Positions 34,229 to 46,353 of a stretch of DNA of 64,000 bases are shown one piece after another. The DNA lies in contig CAMZMU010000107.1 in assembly GCA_947311845.1 (NCBI GenBank), positions 18,497,166-18,561,165 of the forward strand, read 5' to 3'. A program made the position numbers and the translations under genes. The notes beneath the pieces are model-generated. The model searched no databases. It was given only the letters and a program-made list of their open reading frames with translations, and was not told the origin of the DNA. Within the stretch, counting starts at the first letter, position 1, and every line of letters starts with the position of its first letter. This DNA comes from Poa pratensis. Its lineage: Eukaryota; Streptophyta; Magnoliopsida; Poales; Poaceae.

Positions 34229-36035
34229 TGTTTTTTTGAAATAAAGGGCCTCGCCCTGGTCCATTTTCATGGTTCACAGCGATTCAGCTTATTACAACTC
34301 AATCCAACCGGGGCGAAAATTTAAAAGTACTGGGTATACTCTAAACCAAGATCGCAGAAACAGAGCACAAAGGCGCTAAAGAGACTAATCAAGATATGGC
34401 TTGGTGTTGGCAATCAGTCTCTCGCACGCCTGCTCCTGCTTCCACAGCTTCACAGCATCTGATCCTGTGAAAAGCGCACCCAGCATCACCTGGTAGATGT
34501 CCAGGCGATCCTGAGCAACTCTCCCCTCCGATAGTCCAACTTGAGTAGATTCGCATCCAGGAGTCCCGAGTGCTTGTCCAGGCACAGGATTCTCCAACTT
34601 CTGATCAAGTTTGAAACTCTTCCAAAGCCACCTTGACACCTAGCCAGTTTTTTCCCTGAAAACAATGCTCGTTACGCATCGACCACAAGGTCCATAATGT
34701 AGCAGAGGAAAAAATATTCAGCACTGAATTTTTAGTCTCACTAATCCACCATCTAGCTATCGATTCAAAATTCTCACCAATTTGAATTTCAAATATATCA
34801 GATAGCACTTCCCAACAAACTTTAGCGACAATACAGTCAAAGAAGAGGTGAGACGATGATTCATGTTCATTACAAAATAAACATGTTGGATCATCGATTT
34901 CTCTCCGTTTAGCAAGGTTGTCCCTAGTTAACAGTTTATTATTCGCCAAAAGCCACAGAAAAATGTGTATCCGTGGAGGTATATGCAAACCCCAAACCGC
35001 TGGAATGTGTACAGGAACAATCCCTCTAAAATTCACAAAACCATAAAAGGATTTAACAGAATACACTCCAGTTGGGTGAAACATCCACAAGGGATGATCC
35101 TCACAGTCAGATAACTGAACTGTTTGGATGAGGGCTACAAGCTCCAACCATCTATTAAATACCTCCGGAGTTACAGTTCGTCTGAAAGTGAACTTAAGCT
35201 CACTCCCATCCCAAACCTCCGCAACAGTCACATGTTGTTCATTAACAATAGTATACAAGTCCCAGAACAAAATAGCTAATGAACAATGTCCAATCCAAAT
35301 GTCCTCCCAAAAAAGAATTTTCAAACCATTACCAATTTGCCAGCGATATCACATCTTAGCTACAGAGGCAGCCCACATCACACCTTTCCAAAAAGGTGAG
35401 CAGTGGACAGGTTTAGCTCTAAGAATATTTGGAGTAAGATTGTACTTGTGATCTACAATTAGTTTCCAAATTTTATTATCATCCAAATGATATCTCTTAA
35501 TCCATGAAGACAACAGGCACAGGTTAAAATCTCTAATGTTTTGAATACCAAGACCACCAAATTCTTTTTTTTGGTTGATGAAATCCCAACTAGACAGATG
35601 GTACTTGTGAGAATCCCCCATATTGTTCCAGAAAAAGTGAGCCATTTGCGAATTAATAGCATTAATCGCCCACTTAGGGAATTTTAGGAAGGATAGCAGA
35701 TACATAGGAATACTAGCAATGCATGCTTGTAAAAGCACCAGTCTAGCTCTATAAGAAAGCAGCTTACCCATCCATCCAGAAATCCTTTTAATTATCTTAT
35801 CTAAAATAGGTTGAAGGTCCTCTCTCCTCAATTTTGAAAAGTGCAGAGGGACCCCAAGATAAATAAAAGGAAATTCACTACGCTTACAGCCAAAAATTTG
35901 TGCAAACAAATTAGCTTCAGCATCATCCACATTTATAGTCAGAAGGTCACTTTTATGGTAGTTAATCTTCATACCAGACATCTGCTCAAAGCAAGTCAGG
36001 AGCCATTTTAAGTGCCTAGCCATATCTAAGTGGTT
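34229..36035 (-). mobile_element. LINE (non-LTR retrotransposon), 5'-truncated
   Basis: The plus-strand T-run at about 34226-34236 is the poly-A side of a minus-strand element. Reading from 36035 downward the ORF2 protein shows the C-terminal half of a plant LINE reverse transcriptase: LTCFEQMSGMKINYHKSDL, FPFIYLGVPL, LVLLQACIASIPMYLLSFLK, then the zf-RVT region (PRIHIFLWLLANNKLLTRDN, CLFCNEHESSSHLFFDC). A single TGA (near 35350, KM-stop-YRW) interrupts it, and the last part near 34640 ends in a 3' untranslated region. The 5' portion (endonuclease and RT core including the YADD box) is missing. No target duplication was found by eye. Confidence 0.85.
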
Positions 36036-36960
36036 GTTTGGATCAGGAGAATATGGAGTTAGTTTTTGGAAAACAGGTTTAGTGAGGATTTTTAGCAAAA
36101 CCAGTTTTGACTATTATTTTTCTCAAAACATGTTTCAGTAAAACCATGTTTGGGAGCAGCCGCATGCAGCCGTTCCCGACTAGGGCGCTTTCGCGAGACG
36201 GCGCGCACCGGCTGCCGCGACACGGCGAGGGCAACTCGGCCCCATGCAGCATCTTTCGGCGGCCATGTCCAGTCTGGTCCGCACGAAGCCGTGATGAGAA
36301 CGGCACCGCGGCCGCCGGCGTCGCCACCTCCGAGGCGTGGGTGTTTCCGCCTGACGAAGGCCATTGCTTCGGAGTGCGCGAGAACGGCATCGCCACCTGG
36401 GTCGCTGCCGTCGTTGCCATGTGGCATGTGTATCTGCGGCTGCCGCCTCACGGAACGCCATGGCTCCGGGAAACTTGTCTCTGCAGCCAGCGCTGATGAG
36501 GTAGATGAAGTGGTGCGTGACCTTGGTGACCACCGAGCCAGTCGATGGAGCCGCCGTGCTCGCGGGTCAAGACGGTGAGGCCGTGAGGGAGTCTGTGTAA
36601 TCCATGAGAGCCAACGAAGAAGGAATTGAGGAAGGGGATGGCTTGGGCGCTGTGGAGGCTGAGACGGCAGCGGCACATGTAGGAGACGTTGAAGAGAGAA
36701 GCTATCGTCGATGCAGCAGTTCAAGGTGGCGGCGCGCTCGTCGACGGCGCCGGAGGAAGAGGCGGCATGTCCGGCGAGTGTGGCGCATGGAACTGGTCAA
36801 CTGGTTCATCGATGGAATCGGTCGATAAGAACAAGGTCTGGGCGTCGAGGTTAAACGCGTTTTGACAAAAACGTAGATTAGTCGTTTTTCCTAAAACTCG
36901 GTTTTCTGGTTTTGTGGAAGTCAGGTTCTGATTATCCGCGATTTGTTTCCACTAAGGGCA
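36036..36960. other. Possible degenerate long-TIR element with GC-rich gene-like core
   Basis: The edges (GTTGTTTGGATCAGGAGAAT at about 36033 and the complement of AAACAAATCGCGGATAAT at about 36925) look weakly inverted, with A/T-rich arms of about 100 bp. The core 36150-36830 is GC-rich; on the minus strand it has gene-like stretches (FLNSFFVGSHG, REHGGSIDWLGG) in different frames. I do not recognise the family. A captured gene fragment in an old MULE-like element is one reading; a decayed local gene is another. Confidence 0.3.
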
Positions 36961-37680
36961 TGAGCAATGAAGTAGATGCTTTGGCCAAGTAGATGCTTGT
37001 AACTCCAAGAGTGAGTATTTATGCTAGATAGTGGGTTCATGCCTCCGGTAATCTGGGAGAGTGACAATAACTTCTAAGATTGTGGATGTCCTGTTGCCAC
37101 TAGGGATAAAATAACCGATGCTCAGCTTAAGGGTGCGCCGTTAGGTCTAATGCATTTGTTTACATTACGCAATTACTTAATGCAATTATCCGTTGCTTGC
37201 AACTTAATACCAACGGGGAACTCGGTATGACAACCTGGCGGTGGATTATTAGTCATAGACGTTGTTGGATAACGATCTATGTATTTTGTCGTAATGCCCA
37301 CATAAATATCATAGTAATCATCATGCCATATATATGCATTGTCATGCGCTCAATATTTTGTCAATTGACCAGCTGTAATTTATTCACCCAGCATGTTAGT
37401 TATCTTTTATGGAGAGACACCACTAGTGAACTATGGACCTCGGTCCATTCTTTTACACTGATAATACAACCAACTGCAAACACTGTTCCTTTTCATTCTC
37501 TGCAATTTACTACTGTTTTCCACACCATACGTTTAATCATTTGTTTTCAGCAAGCCGGTGAGATTGACAACCTCACTGTTTCGTTGGGGCAAACTAGTTT
37601 GATTATGTTGTGTGCAGATTCCACGTCGGCGCCGGATTCCCTGGTGTTGCGTCGTGCCATATTCCGCCACCAATAACCTT
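36961..37680. other. No gene seen
   Basis: AT-rich sequence. A 159-codon plus-strand frame at 37197-37676 has no recognisable domain or codon bias and is not called. Confidence 0.4.
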
Positions 37681-38623
37681 CAGAAGTGATTTCTTGCTCC
37701 TACTGGTTCGATTAAACCTTGGTTTCATACTGAGGGAAAACTGCTGCTACACTGCATCATACCTTCCTCTTGGGGTCTCCCAACGAACGTGTGATCCACG
37801 CAATCAAGGGGGAGGGAGGCGCCTCCCTCTCTCCTCTGTACATGCCGCTAGTAGATCTAGGTTTTCTAGCTTTTCTGTTGGTGTTTGTTCCTTTATGGCT
37901 GCTGGCGTTTTGCCTTGCTGATGTGGGTTGCCGGCGATGGTGAGCGGCGCCGGTGCGTCGTCCTTCTGCTGCGGTGGTGGCCGGCCTCGGTGGTTGGCGC
38001 CGGCGTTGGTGGATCTGGACGGCAGCAGCTTCAATAAGAAGAAGCTCAAGGTAGGGGAAATCCTCCTCCTTTGCTGCTTTTCTGGGTTTCTCCTCCTTCT
38101 GGCCGGCCGTGGCGGCGAGGGGAAGGGTTGGAGAATCGCGGAGGAGCGCGGATCTGGAGGGATCTGCGGTTGTTGTGCTGATTCCGGGAGGATGCTTCCT
38201 CCCCATCTTCTGGCCGAAGGGCGGCCGTGTTCGAGCTCAACCTCGTCGGCCTTGGGCGCAAAGCTGGTCTTTGCCGTGCCGGCGACTCTTCTGGCCGAAG
38301 GGCGGCCGTTTGTGGGTCCGCTTGTTGCAAGCCACAGTCTTCAACCTCCAGGCTTTTTGCCGTTCCGGAGGCTCTACTGCTCGTCTGTCGTGGCTGTATG
38401 CCATGGCGCCCTCGCCGTCCCAAGTGGTGTCGTCCCCGGTGATGGTGAGGTTGACTTCGAGCGTTTTGAAGGACTTGATTGCGTTCCTAAATCTGTGTTG
38501 GAGGTCCTTCCTGCAAATGTCCAGGGACTAAATTGTAATTTCCTTTTCAGTTTGGTTCCTGTTGTATGCAGCTGTGTAACCATTGTCATGTATTAATATA
38601 ATATCTTTTTATGTTCAAAAAAA
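37680..38623 (+). mobile_element. Probable non-LTR retroposed element with 3' A-run
   Basis: A GC-rich body with a direct repeat of CTTCTGGCCGAAGGGCGGCC (near 38207 and 38287) leads to a 3' end of TATTAATATAATATC and an A-run at about 38615-38623, like plant LINE or retroposed transcript 3' ends. Frames are broken and no reverse transcriptase is present. No target duplication was found. Confidence 0.35.
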
Positions 38624-39349
38624 AGTGTCACGTAAACGGCCAAGCGTTGAGCTGTGACACCCAGCTATCTTCCATCGACGACCAGTGTCACAAAATCATC
38701 GTAAAATCTTGCCAAAGTTACTTTAGGTAAAAAAACAAAGGTAGGAAGACTTACGAGACAAAGAAACTTCTTTCTCACATATGCGTTGCTTTCTGTCGTG
38801 GCGTCGGTACCCTTTTCACCGGTGCCATGATCGGCGTGTTACGTCGAATCATAGTACTGTATAAACCAAATCCCCTATTAGTGCCGTCTCTTCTCCATGA
38901 ATGAACGAATAAATTGCCCCCACGTGTGCTGCTCTTTACTCTACCTTGTACGGAGCGACCGGCCGCGTATGAAAGCGTGAAAAGGATCGGGGACCAAACA
39001 AATCAGTATACGTACTTTATACGGAGTACTTGGTGCTAAAGGTCGATCCAGCTGCTCTCTGTTCTACGTCACCATGGGCTCGCAGCCGCTCACGGACCGG
39101 TTCAACGCCACACCTGACCTGCCATGCATTTACTACTTGCCTGCCGCTCTCCCTATCTGCCATCTCCTCAACATTTTTCCTGTCAAGATGCGGCGATCAT
39201 TACGCACGCATGTGTCTCTGATAGTAGTATCATTTCCCATCCTACCTCCCCGTGTTTTATACACTGTTAATTGTTGACTTAAGACTTGGGTATCATAAGT
39301 GGTATCATGCATACCATGTTGACAAAAATCTAACGTGTCAGAAAAATGA
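38624..39349. other. Intergenic; diverged copy of the receptor-kinase upstream region
   Basis: Segments at 38895-38945 (GAATAAATTGCC, GTGTGCTGCTCTT) and 39080-39170 (CGGACCGGTTCAACGCCACA) resemble 40290-40330 and 40405-40460 (CGGACCAGATCAACGCCACA), just upstream of the receptor kinase. The likeness is patchy. No gene is called. Confidence 0.4.
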
Positions 39350-39351
39350 TA

Positions 39352-39474
39352 CTACCTCCGATCCATATTAATGGGCTCAACTTTATCTAGATACGGATGT
39401 ATCTAGTTAAGTGTTTAGACTAGATGCATCCGTATGTAGACAATGTTGAGACCATTAATATGGATCGGAGGGAG
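39352..39474. mobile_element. Stowaway (Tc1/mariner) MITE
   Basis: 123 bp with terminal inverted repeats CTACCTCCGATCCATATTAA and TTAATATGGATCGGAGGGAG (one mismatch) and TA target duplications at 39350-39351 and 39475-39476. Non-coding, typical grass Stowaway. Confidence 0.9.
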
Positions 39475-40638
39475 TAGTAGTATCATAGATAGATACCGTA
39501 ACATAACGGTATCATAGGTGATGTACCGATCAGTGTTTCTACGTTACAACTGTTGAGAGAGTTATATTTGCTCAATGTCGGAAAGTGCAAATGGAGGCCG
39601 AGCTCCATGGAGCCTTTGTTTTTTAACATTCGAAAATCAATTATTTTTTGAAACTTGAAAACATCTAAATAAAATCATGGATGGATGTAGATAATGTTGT
39701 TTTCTACCAACATGCAAGACATCAACTCAAAATAACTCATTTTCTGGGAGACACGAAAATATAACGTGTTTATAGTTGATATTTCACACGTTGGTAGAAT
39801 ACACCATTATTGACATCTCTGTTTCTTTTCCCATATTGTTTTGAAAGTTCAAAATATGATTTCAGAATTTTTGAAAATAAAGAGCTCCCTGGATTTGTCC
39901 TCTCTCCATGTGGTGCTTATATTTGTCCGACTTATATTTATTTTCAAAATTCCTTTGTTTTTCGTTATTTTGCTTTCGCATCTGGATGGTGTTGGATCCG
40001 GCTCCTACAGAGGGAAATCGTTTGGCAGAAAAGAATGCAACACATCCACGTCCAGCTGGCTTTATCGATGACTTCCCCAGTTCAATATAGTGATGTAGGC
40101 TCAAAGTGCAATCCACCTAGCTTTGATCAGTATGGTGAGAATCGCCATGATATCTTTGCCAAAAAATACTTCAGGAAGAAACTGTAATTAAATCTTACAT
40201 AGTCGTAGGGAAACGTTTTCACACGTGCATGCTTTGGTAGCCCAACAAGTTAACCAAAATCAAATCTCTGCTTTCAAATTTTCTCCAATGAATGAATAAA
40301 CTGAACCCCGGTGTGCTGCTCTTTTTTCCAGCTGGCCAACCGAGGTCGTTCCAGGTGCTCCGTACAGCGTCACCTGGAGGACTACGTTACTCCGCCGCCG
40401 CTGAAGCGACGGACCAGATCAACGCCACACTGCCTGTGCCTGGCGGTGCATTCACTGCTTGTCCCCGTTCCCAGCTATCCCGGTTCCCTTGTCCTCTTGC
40501 CTAGCTCCTCTCCCTTTCGAATCTACTTATATGTGTCGAGATCATCCGATGATCCGTGTTAGTAGTATTCACTTGCGTGCGAATTCGATCGTCTCACTGC
40601 TCTCAGCCTGACAATCTAGCTCAAGGGCTCGATCGATC
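39475..40638. other. Upstream region of the receptor kinase
   Basis: About 39590-39910 is an AT-rich foldback-type repeat (GAGCTCCATGGAGCC to GAGCTCCCTGG). From 40290 to 40638 the sequence becomes more GC-rich and probably holds the promoter and leader of the receptor kinase; no convincing TATA box was picked out. Confidence 0.4.
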
Positions 40639-43107
40639 ATGTCGCTGATCGTTGCCACTTTTGTTGTCCTTGCTTTGAGCTCCACCCCTGCTCCTGGTGC
40701 AGCGGCGACGACAGACGCTGTCTCGGCGCGGCGGCCGCTGCGGGGAAACGACACGATCGTCTCGGCGCAGGGCAAGTTCGAAGTCGGCCTTTTCAGCCCC
40801 GCTGGCAGCTCCGGTAGGTTCTACCTCGGGATCTGGTACAAGAACATCCCCGTCCAGACCGTCATCTGGGTCGGCAACCGCGCGACTCCCCTCTCCGACG
40901 TCGCCTCCGCCGAGCTACGGGTGTCCGCCGACGACAGCAACCTCGAGCTCGTCGGTCTCGCCACCAGCCCAACGTCGTCCGCGCCGGGCATCGTGTGGTC
41001 ATCAAACATGTCTTCCACTTCTATTTCGTCGTCGCCGGGGTCGAACACCGCGGTGATCCGCGACAACGGCAACCTGGTTCTCGTGGACGGCGGCAACTCC
41101 TCCAACGTGCTGTGGCAGAGCTTCGACCACCCGACGGACACGCAGGTGCCCGACGCGTGGCTCGGGGAGAACAAGCTCACCGGCGAGTACCAGACGCTGA
41201 CGTCCTGGCGGAACGCGCAGGACCCGGCCCCCGGGATATTCTCCGACACGGTGGACCCCGACGGCACCAGCGAGTTCTTCTTCCTCTGGAACCGGTCCCG
41301 CACCTACTGACGGAGCGGCGTCTGGACGGGCCGCGTCTTCGCCGGGGTGCCGGACGCGACCAACAACGTCCTCTTCAACCAGACGTACGTCGAGACGCCG
41401 GCGTACCGGCGCGTGACCGACGTGCTCTACGACAACGCCACCATCACGCGCAGGGTGCTCGACCTCAACGGCCAGATCAAGCAATACATCTGGGTGCCCG
41501 CTAGCCAGAGCTGGAATTTCTTCTGGGCGGCGCCCACCGTGCAGTGCGACGTGTACGCGCTCTGTGGCGCCTTCGGCGTCTGCGACCAGAGGAGCCAGCC
41601 GCCGTGCAGTTGCCCGCCCGGGTTCGCTCCGGCGTCGGAGGGGGACTGGTCGCTGAGCGACTGGAGCGGTGGGTGCCGCCGGAGCTCGCCGCTCACGTGC
41701 GCGCGCAACGGGTCGACCACGGACGGGTTCCTGGCGCTCAGTAGCATGAAGCTCCCCAACGACTCGGTTGCTGTGGGCGCCGCGCAGAGCGAAGCAGAGT
41801 GCGAGTCTGCTTGCCTAAAGAACTGCTCTTGTCAGGCCTACACCTTCTCCGGCGGGTGCGCCGTCTGGCACGGCGAGTTCCGCAACCTTGAGCAGCTCCA
41901 CACGGACTCCGGCACCTCCGGGTCAGGCATGTATCTCCGGCTTTCAGAATCAGGACTGCGAGACTTACGCAGCGCAGACAGCAAGAAAGGGGGGAAGACG
42001 TTATGGCTTGTTCTTGGCATCGCATTGGCAGGTGTTGCAGCATTGGCCGTGTCGTTATTTATAGCCTGGAGGATTGTCCTTGCCCGGAGGAGCATGTCAG
42101 ACGAGAAGGGCTCCAGCTCCCTGGCCGTGTACAGCTACGTCGACCTCCGCGCCGCCACGAAGAACTTCTCGGACCGGCTGGGCGGCGGTGGCTTCGGCTC
42201 GGTGTACCGCGGCGTCCTGAAGCAGAAGCATACGGGAGACAGCACGACGACGACCCAAGTGGCGGTGAAGAAGCTGGAAGGTCTCCGGCAGGGCGACAAG
42301 CAGTTCCGGACAGAGGTGAGCACGCTGGGGAACATCCAGCACGTCAACCTCGTCCGGCTCCTCGGGTTCTGCTCCGCGGGGGACGACATGATGCTCGTCT
42401 ACGAGTACATGCCCAACGGCTCCCTCGACGGCTCCCTCTTCGGCGGCGACAGCAGCAGCTCGTGCGCGACCCTGAGCTGGAGCGACCGCTACGGCATCAT
42501 GCTCGGCGTCGCGAGAGGGCTGGCTTACCTGCACGACGGCTGCCGCGAGTGCATCATACACTGCGACATCAAGCCGGAGAACATACTGCTGGACGAGGGC
42601 ATGTCACCGAGGATCGCCGACTTCGGGATGGCGAAGCTGGTCGGGAGGGATTTCAGCCGCGCCCTGACCACGATGCGGGGCACCATCGGGTACCTGGCGC
42701 CCGAGTGGATCTCCGGACAGCCCATCAGCGCGAAGGCGGACGTGTACAGCTACGGGATGGTGCTCTTCGAGCTCATCTCGGGACGGCGAAACTCCGAGGG
42801 GTACCACCGGCATGGGCATGGCAGTGGCGGCGATAAAATGGAGGCGGCGGCGTCAACGTTCTTTCCCGTGTGGGCTGCGGGGAAGGTCGTGGAAGGGGAA
42901 GTGGGCGCCGTGGCCGACCCGCGGCTGGGCGGCGACGTGAGTGAGGAGGAGCTGGAGAGGGCATGCGGGGTGGCGTGCTGGTGCATCCAGGACCAGGAGG
43001 CGCACCGCCCGACCATGGCGCAGGTCGTGCAGGCGCTGGAGGGCGTCGTCCACGTCCACGCGCCGCCGGTGCCGCGAGCGCTGCAGCACCTAGCCTCACT
43101 CACGTAG
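40639..43107 (+). pseudogene. G-type lectin S-receptor-like Ser/Thr kinase, one nonsense codon
   Basis: An intronless frame of 823 codons broken only by TGA at 41308-41310 (codon 224), where the family has Trp (RTY-stop-RSGVW), so a TGG to TGA change is likely. Parts in order: signal peptide 1-25; B-lectin domain about 30-165 (FEVGLFSP, WVGNRATPL, DNGNLVLVD, LWQSFDHPTDT); S-locus glycoprotein region; EGF-like CDVYALCGAFGVCD from residue 303; PAN-like ECESACLKNCSCQAYTF; TM about 453-477; kinase from about 510 with LGGGGFGSVYRG, VAVKK, HCDIKPENILL, ADFGMAKL and YLAPEWISG. HCD instead of HRD marks a non-RD kinase, a type common in immune and self-recognition receptors. Everything after the stop is well preserved, so decay is recent or the stop is a base error. 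A copia element lies 22 bp downstream. Confidence 0.88.
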
Positions 43108-43133
43108 TAATCCAGTTCATTTGAGAGTGAGTC

Positions 43134-43257
43134 AGTTAATTGTTTAGGGTTGCGTGAGGCAAAGCCTTCACGATTATCTCTATTATATAAAGACCAACAT
43201 GTACATACGGGTTACAACACGTATACGAATACAACACAAATACTAGACCATCTAACA
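43134..43257 (-). repeat. 3' LTR of the copia element
   Basis: 124 bp, on the minus strand TGTTAGATGG to CAATTAACT. Contains TTATATAATA, a possible TATA box. It differs from the 5' LTR only at about 43220 (C here, T in the other copy). Confidence 0.93.
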
Positions 43258-43269
43258 CTCCCCCTCAAT
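43258..43269 (-). other. Polypurine tract of the copia element
   Basis: On the minus strand ATTGAGGGGGAG directly precedes the 3' LTR, the expected site for plus-strand priming. Confidence 0.85.
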
Positions 43270-43828
43270 CTGAACTACTACTACATACAAGATTCAGATT
43301 GGACTGAAATCGGTCTAGTATCTGCCGAGTGGCTGGTTTAGTGAACACATCAGCCAGTTGGTCATCAGTAGAGATAAACCTGACATTAAGACATCCAGAA
43401 GTAACGCGCTCTCGCACAAAATGAAAATCAATCTCAATGTGCTTGGTCCGTGCGTGAAAGACTGGGTTAGCCGTCAGGTATGTAGCTCCTAGGTTATCAC
43501 ACCATAGAATGGCGGTACGCTGCTGAGATACTCCAAGCTCCTTGAGCAAAGACTCTACCCATATCGCTTCAGCAGCTCCATTAGCTAATGCTTTATACTC
43601 TGCCTCGGTGCTAGATATCGAGACAGTAGGCTGTTTCTTGGAACTCCACGAGATAAGATTTGGTCCAACGAATACAGCATAACCACTGGTAGAACGGCGG
43701 TCATCAACACATCCTGCCCAATCAGCATCTGTGAAAATACTAACACCAGTGGATGAGGACTTGCGTATCCGCAGTCCTATATCTAATGTCCCCTTAACAT
43801 ATCGCAGAATACGCTTGACGGCTTCCAA
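43265..43828 (-). pseudogene. Copia RNase H domain, out of frame with RT
   Basis: The minus-strand frame reads [18 protein letters not shown], then the copia RNase H signature [52 protein letters not shown] and [10 protein letters not shown], ending SSSSD. It overlaps the end of the upstream gag-integrase-RT frame. One G appears lost where HWEAVKRIL becomes HWKPSS near 43825, so RNase H is not made as part of the polyprotein. Confidence 0.85.
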
Positions 43829-46275
43829 TGCACATCAGTGGGCTGTGAAAGAAACTGGCATACTTTGTTAACCGCAAAGGAAAGATCTGGACGTGTAAGT
43901 GTTAAATACTGCAGCCCACCAACAACACTGCGATATCGGACAGAATCCTCTGTGCCCAAAGATGTGCTAGTCTCACGGGCAAGACGCTCCGTGGTAGATA
44001 ATGTTGTCGGAGTGGCTTTACAATTCTCCATGCTCACACGATGAAGAAGATCCAGCGCATACTTCCGTTGAGATAGCACCATCCCCCCTGAATTGTAGGA
44101 CGCTTCCAGACCCAGAAAATACTGAAGAGTACCTAGATCCTTGATAGGAAAACTGTCTGAAAGAGATGCCACCAAGTGATCAACCACAGCAGGAGTCGAG
44201 CCAGCAATCACAATGTCATCAACATAGACAAGCATATAAATCTGAATACCATGCTGGGAAAACACAAAGAGGGATGTATCGGCCTTGGAGGAGATAAAAC
44301 CAAGTTGATGAAGAAGAGCACTCAAACGAGCATACCATGCGCGAGGGGACTGTTTCAGACCATAAAGCGCCTTTTGCAGCTTGCACACATGAGAGGGAAA
44401 CCGAGCATCCTCAAACCCTAGCGGCTGCTGCATATAAACATCCTCCAAAAGGAAACCATGAAGGAAAGCATTACTAACATCGACCTGTCGCAAACTCCAC
44501 CCACGAGAGACAGCAAGAGACAAAACCAGGCGAACGGTGGCAGGCTTCACAACTGGACTAAATGTATCACCATAATCAATACCTTGCTGCTGTGTGAATC
44601 CACGAGCGACGAGCCTGGCTTTATGTTTTTCAACAGAACCATCTGGACGTTGTTTTGTCTTGAATACCCATTTACTGCCCACAATGTTCACTCCAGGAGG
44701 CCGAGGAACTAGCACCCAAGTGTTGGTGCGCTGAAGAGCATCAAACTCATCCGTCATGGCCACGCACCAGGCCGGCTCACTAAGGGCGTCACGATGAGAG
44801 ACCGGCGTCGCAAAGAAGGCACGACGCCGTGGATCATAGCGCACCGTTCCATCCTTGAAGTCTTTGGGACGTCGAGTACCATCCCGATGACGCGTGATCA
44901 TACCATGACCAGGCGGAGGCTCAGCAGCCTGAGAAACGGAAGCCGGCAGTGACTCGTCAGGCGACGGAGGCGAAGACGCGCCTGCGGACGAAGATGACGG
45001 AGCCGCTGGTGTTTGCGGTCCACCAGAAGGAGGCCCATCGAGAGGCAGCGAGCCACTGGGCCAAGAAACCGGCCTAGTTGGAGATGGTGCGTCGTGGGGC
45101 TGCGAGGCCGCATGGCCTTCGACAGCGGGATCCGTGCCGCCATGCACATCGATCTCGGGCGAGAGATGTACGTCGATCGCCGAGGTGCCCTGCACAACAG
45201 AATCACTGGTGTATCTAGGTGGGTTAGTAGACAAATAGGTAAGGTCATAATTTCGCACAGGAACACTAGTAGCCGGTTCGGTGGACGGAAAGGAGATGGC
45301 CTTCTCTAGAGTAGACACGTCGACCACGACGCCGGGAGTAGCGAACGGAAACACCGACTCATCGAAGATAACATCACGAGAGATATAAATTCGTCCCGTG
45401 GATCGATCTAAGCACTTATACCCTTTATGCATAGGACTATATCCAAGGAAAACGCACATCTTGGAACGAAATTCTAGCTTATGCGTATTGTACTTACGCA
45501 AGCTGGGCCAGCAAGCACACCCAAAAATACGAAGAAACGAATAGTTGGGTGGAATCTGAAGAAGACGATGGATAGGTGTATCCTGGTTAAGCACCGGAGT
45601 GGGCATACGATTAATAAGATAGCACGCCGTGAGAAACGCCTCGTCCCAAAATCTCAAAGGGAGAGAGGAATGGGCAAGAAGAGCCAGACCGGTTTCAACC
45701 AAATGACGGTGTTTGCGCTCGGCAATACCGTTCTGCTGAGAGGTGTGAGGACATGATACTCGATGAGAGATACCGGTGCGCTGAAAATAGCGATGCAACT
45801 TATGATACTCACCACCCCAGTCAGACTGTACAGCCTTGATCTTGGTGTTCAACAAGCGTTCAACGTGCGCCTGGAAGGTGTAGAACACCTGTTCAACATC
45901 AGACTTATGTTTGAGAAGGTAAATCCAACAGAAACGCGAGTAGTCGTCAACAAAGCTCACATAATACTTATATCCCCTGGAGGAGACAAGCAACCCGAGG
46001 ACCTTCTGATCTTGCGTCCACCACCGCACGTACTCAGGGTTTGGCACTATACGGGCCGCATCGCCCGTGCCCTGGGTGATCGTCTGAGCCGGTGCTTTGG
46101 CTGTACCGTCGAGGAAACCGTGGAGAGAAGCACCGGAGAAATTGGTGAGGGCGAGCATGCGCCACAGCGGGAAGTTGCCGGTTTGAAGCTGGATGCCGAT
46201 GGGGTGAACGGGAGCGGGGACGGTGGAGGTGATGGAGTTTACGGAAGAGGAGAGTTGGAGCGACGACGTACCCAT
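43783..46275 (-). CDS. Copia polyprotein: gag N-terminus fused to integrase and reverse transcriptase
   Basis: An 830-residue open frame. Residues 1-97 are the start of copia Gag ([36 protein letters not shown]). The next residues are already integrase core ([20 protein letters not shown]), so the rest of Gag, the zinc knuckle, the protease, the integrase zinc-binding region and the first catalytic Asp are missing. The second Asp (VQSDWGGEY) and the Glu ([13 protein letters not shown]) remain. Reverse transcriptase follows from about residue 500: [52 protein letters not shown] and the catalytic [11 protein letters not shown]. The deletion junction is in frame, leaving one long but catalytically crippled protein. 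It ends early through the frameshift before RNase H. Confidence 0.85.
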   Translation of the reverse strand: MGTSSLQLSSSVNSITSTVPAPVHPIGIQLQTGNFPLWRMLALTNFSGASLHGFLDGTAKAPAQTITQGTGDAARIVPNPEYVRWWTQDQKVLGLLVSSRGYKYYVSFVDDYSRFCWIYLLKHKSDVEQVFYTFQAHVERLLNTKIKAVQSDWGGEYHKLHRYFQRTGISHRVSCPHTSQQNGIAERKHRHLVETGLALLAHSSLPLRFWDEAFLTACYLINRMPTPVLNQDTPIHRLLQIPPNYSFLRIFGCACWPSLRKYNTHKLEFRSKMCVFLGYSPMHKGYKCLDRSTGRIYISRDVIFDESVFPFATPGVVVDVSTLEKAISFPSTEPATSVPVRNYDLTYLSTNPPRYTSDSVVQGTSAIDVHLSPEIDVHGGTDPAVEGHAASQPHDAPSPTRPVSWPSGSLPLDGPPSGGPQTPAAPSSSSAGASSPPSPDESLPASVSQAAEPPPGHGMITRHRDGTRRPKDFKDGTVRYDPRRRAFFATPVSHRDALSEPAWCVAMTDEFDALQRTNTWVLVPRPPGVNIVGSKWVFKTKQRPDGSVEKHKARLVARGFTQQQGIDYGDTFSPVVKPATVRLVLSLAVSRGWSLRQVDVSNAFLHGFLLEDVYMQQPLGFEDARFPSHVCKLQKALYGLKQSPRAWYARLSALLHQLGFISSKADTSLFVFSQHGIQIYMLVYVDDIVIAGSTPAVVDHLVASLSDSFPIKDLGTLQYFLGLEASYNSGGMVLSQRKYALDLLHRVSMENCKATPTTLSTTERLARETSTSLGTEDSVRYRSVVGGLQYLTLTRPDLSFAVNKVCQFLSQPTDVHWKPSSVFCDMLRGH

Positions 46276-46341
46276 CGCTGCGATCAGAGGAGAGACAGCG
46301 ACGGCGGTCAGGAAAGAGGCAGCAGCGGCGGGTGGGAGAAG

Positions 46342-46353
46342 GCTCTGATACCA
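46342..46353 (-). other. Primer binding site of the copia element
   Basis: On the minus strand TGGTATCAGAGC, complementary to initiator tRNA-Met, lies immediately next to the 5' LTR with no spacer, which supports the LTR border at 46354. Confidence 0.92.

Noticed and set aside
42003..42836. 277-codon alternative frame inside the receptor-kinase gene
   Set aside because: Arg/Pro-rich shadow of the kinase domain, which is unmistakable in the main frame.
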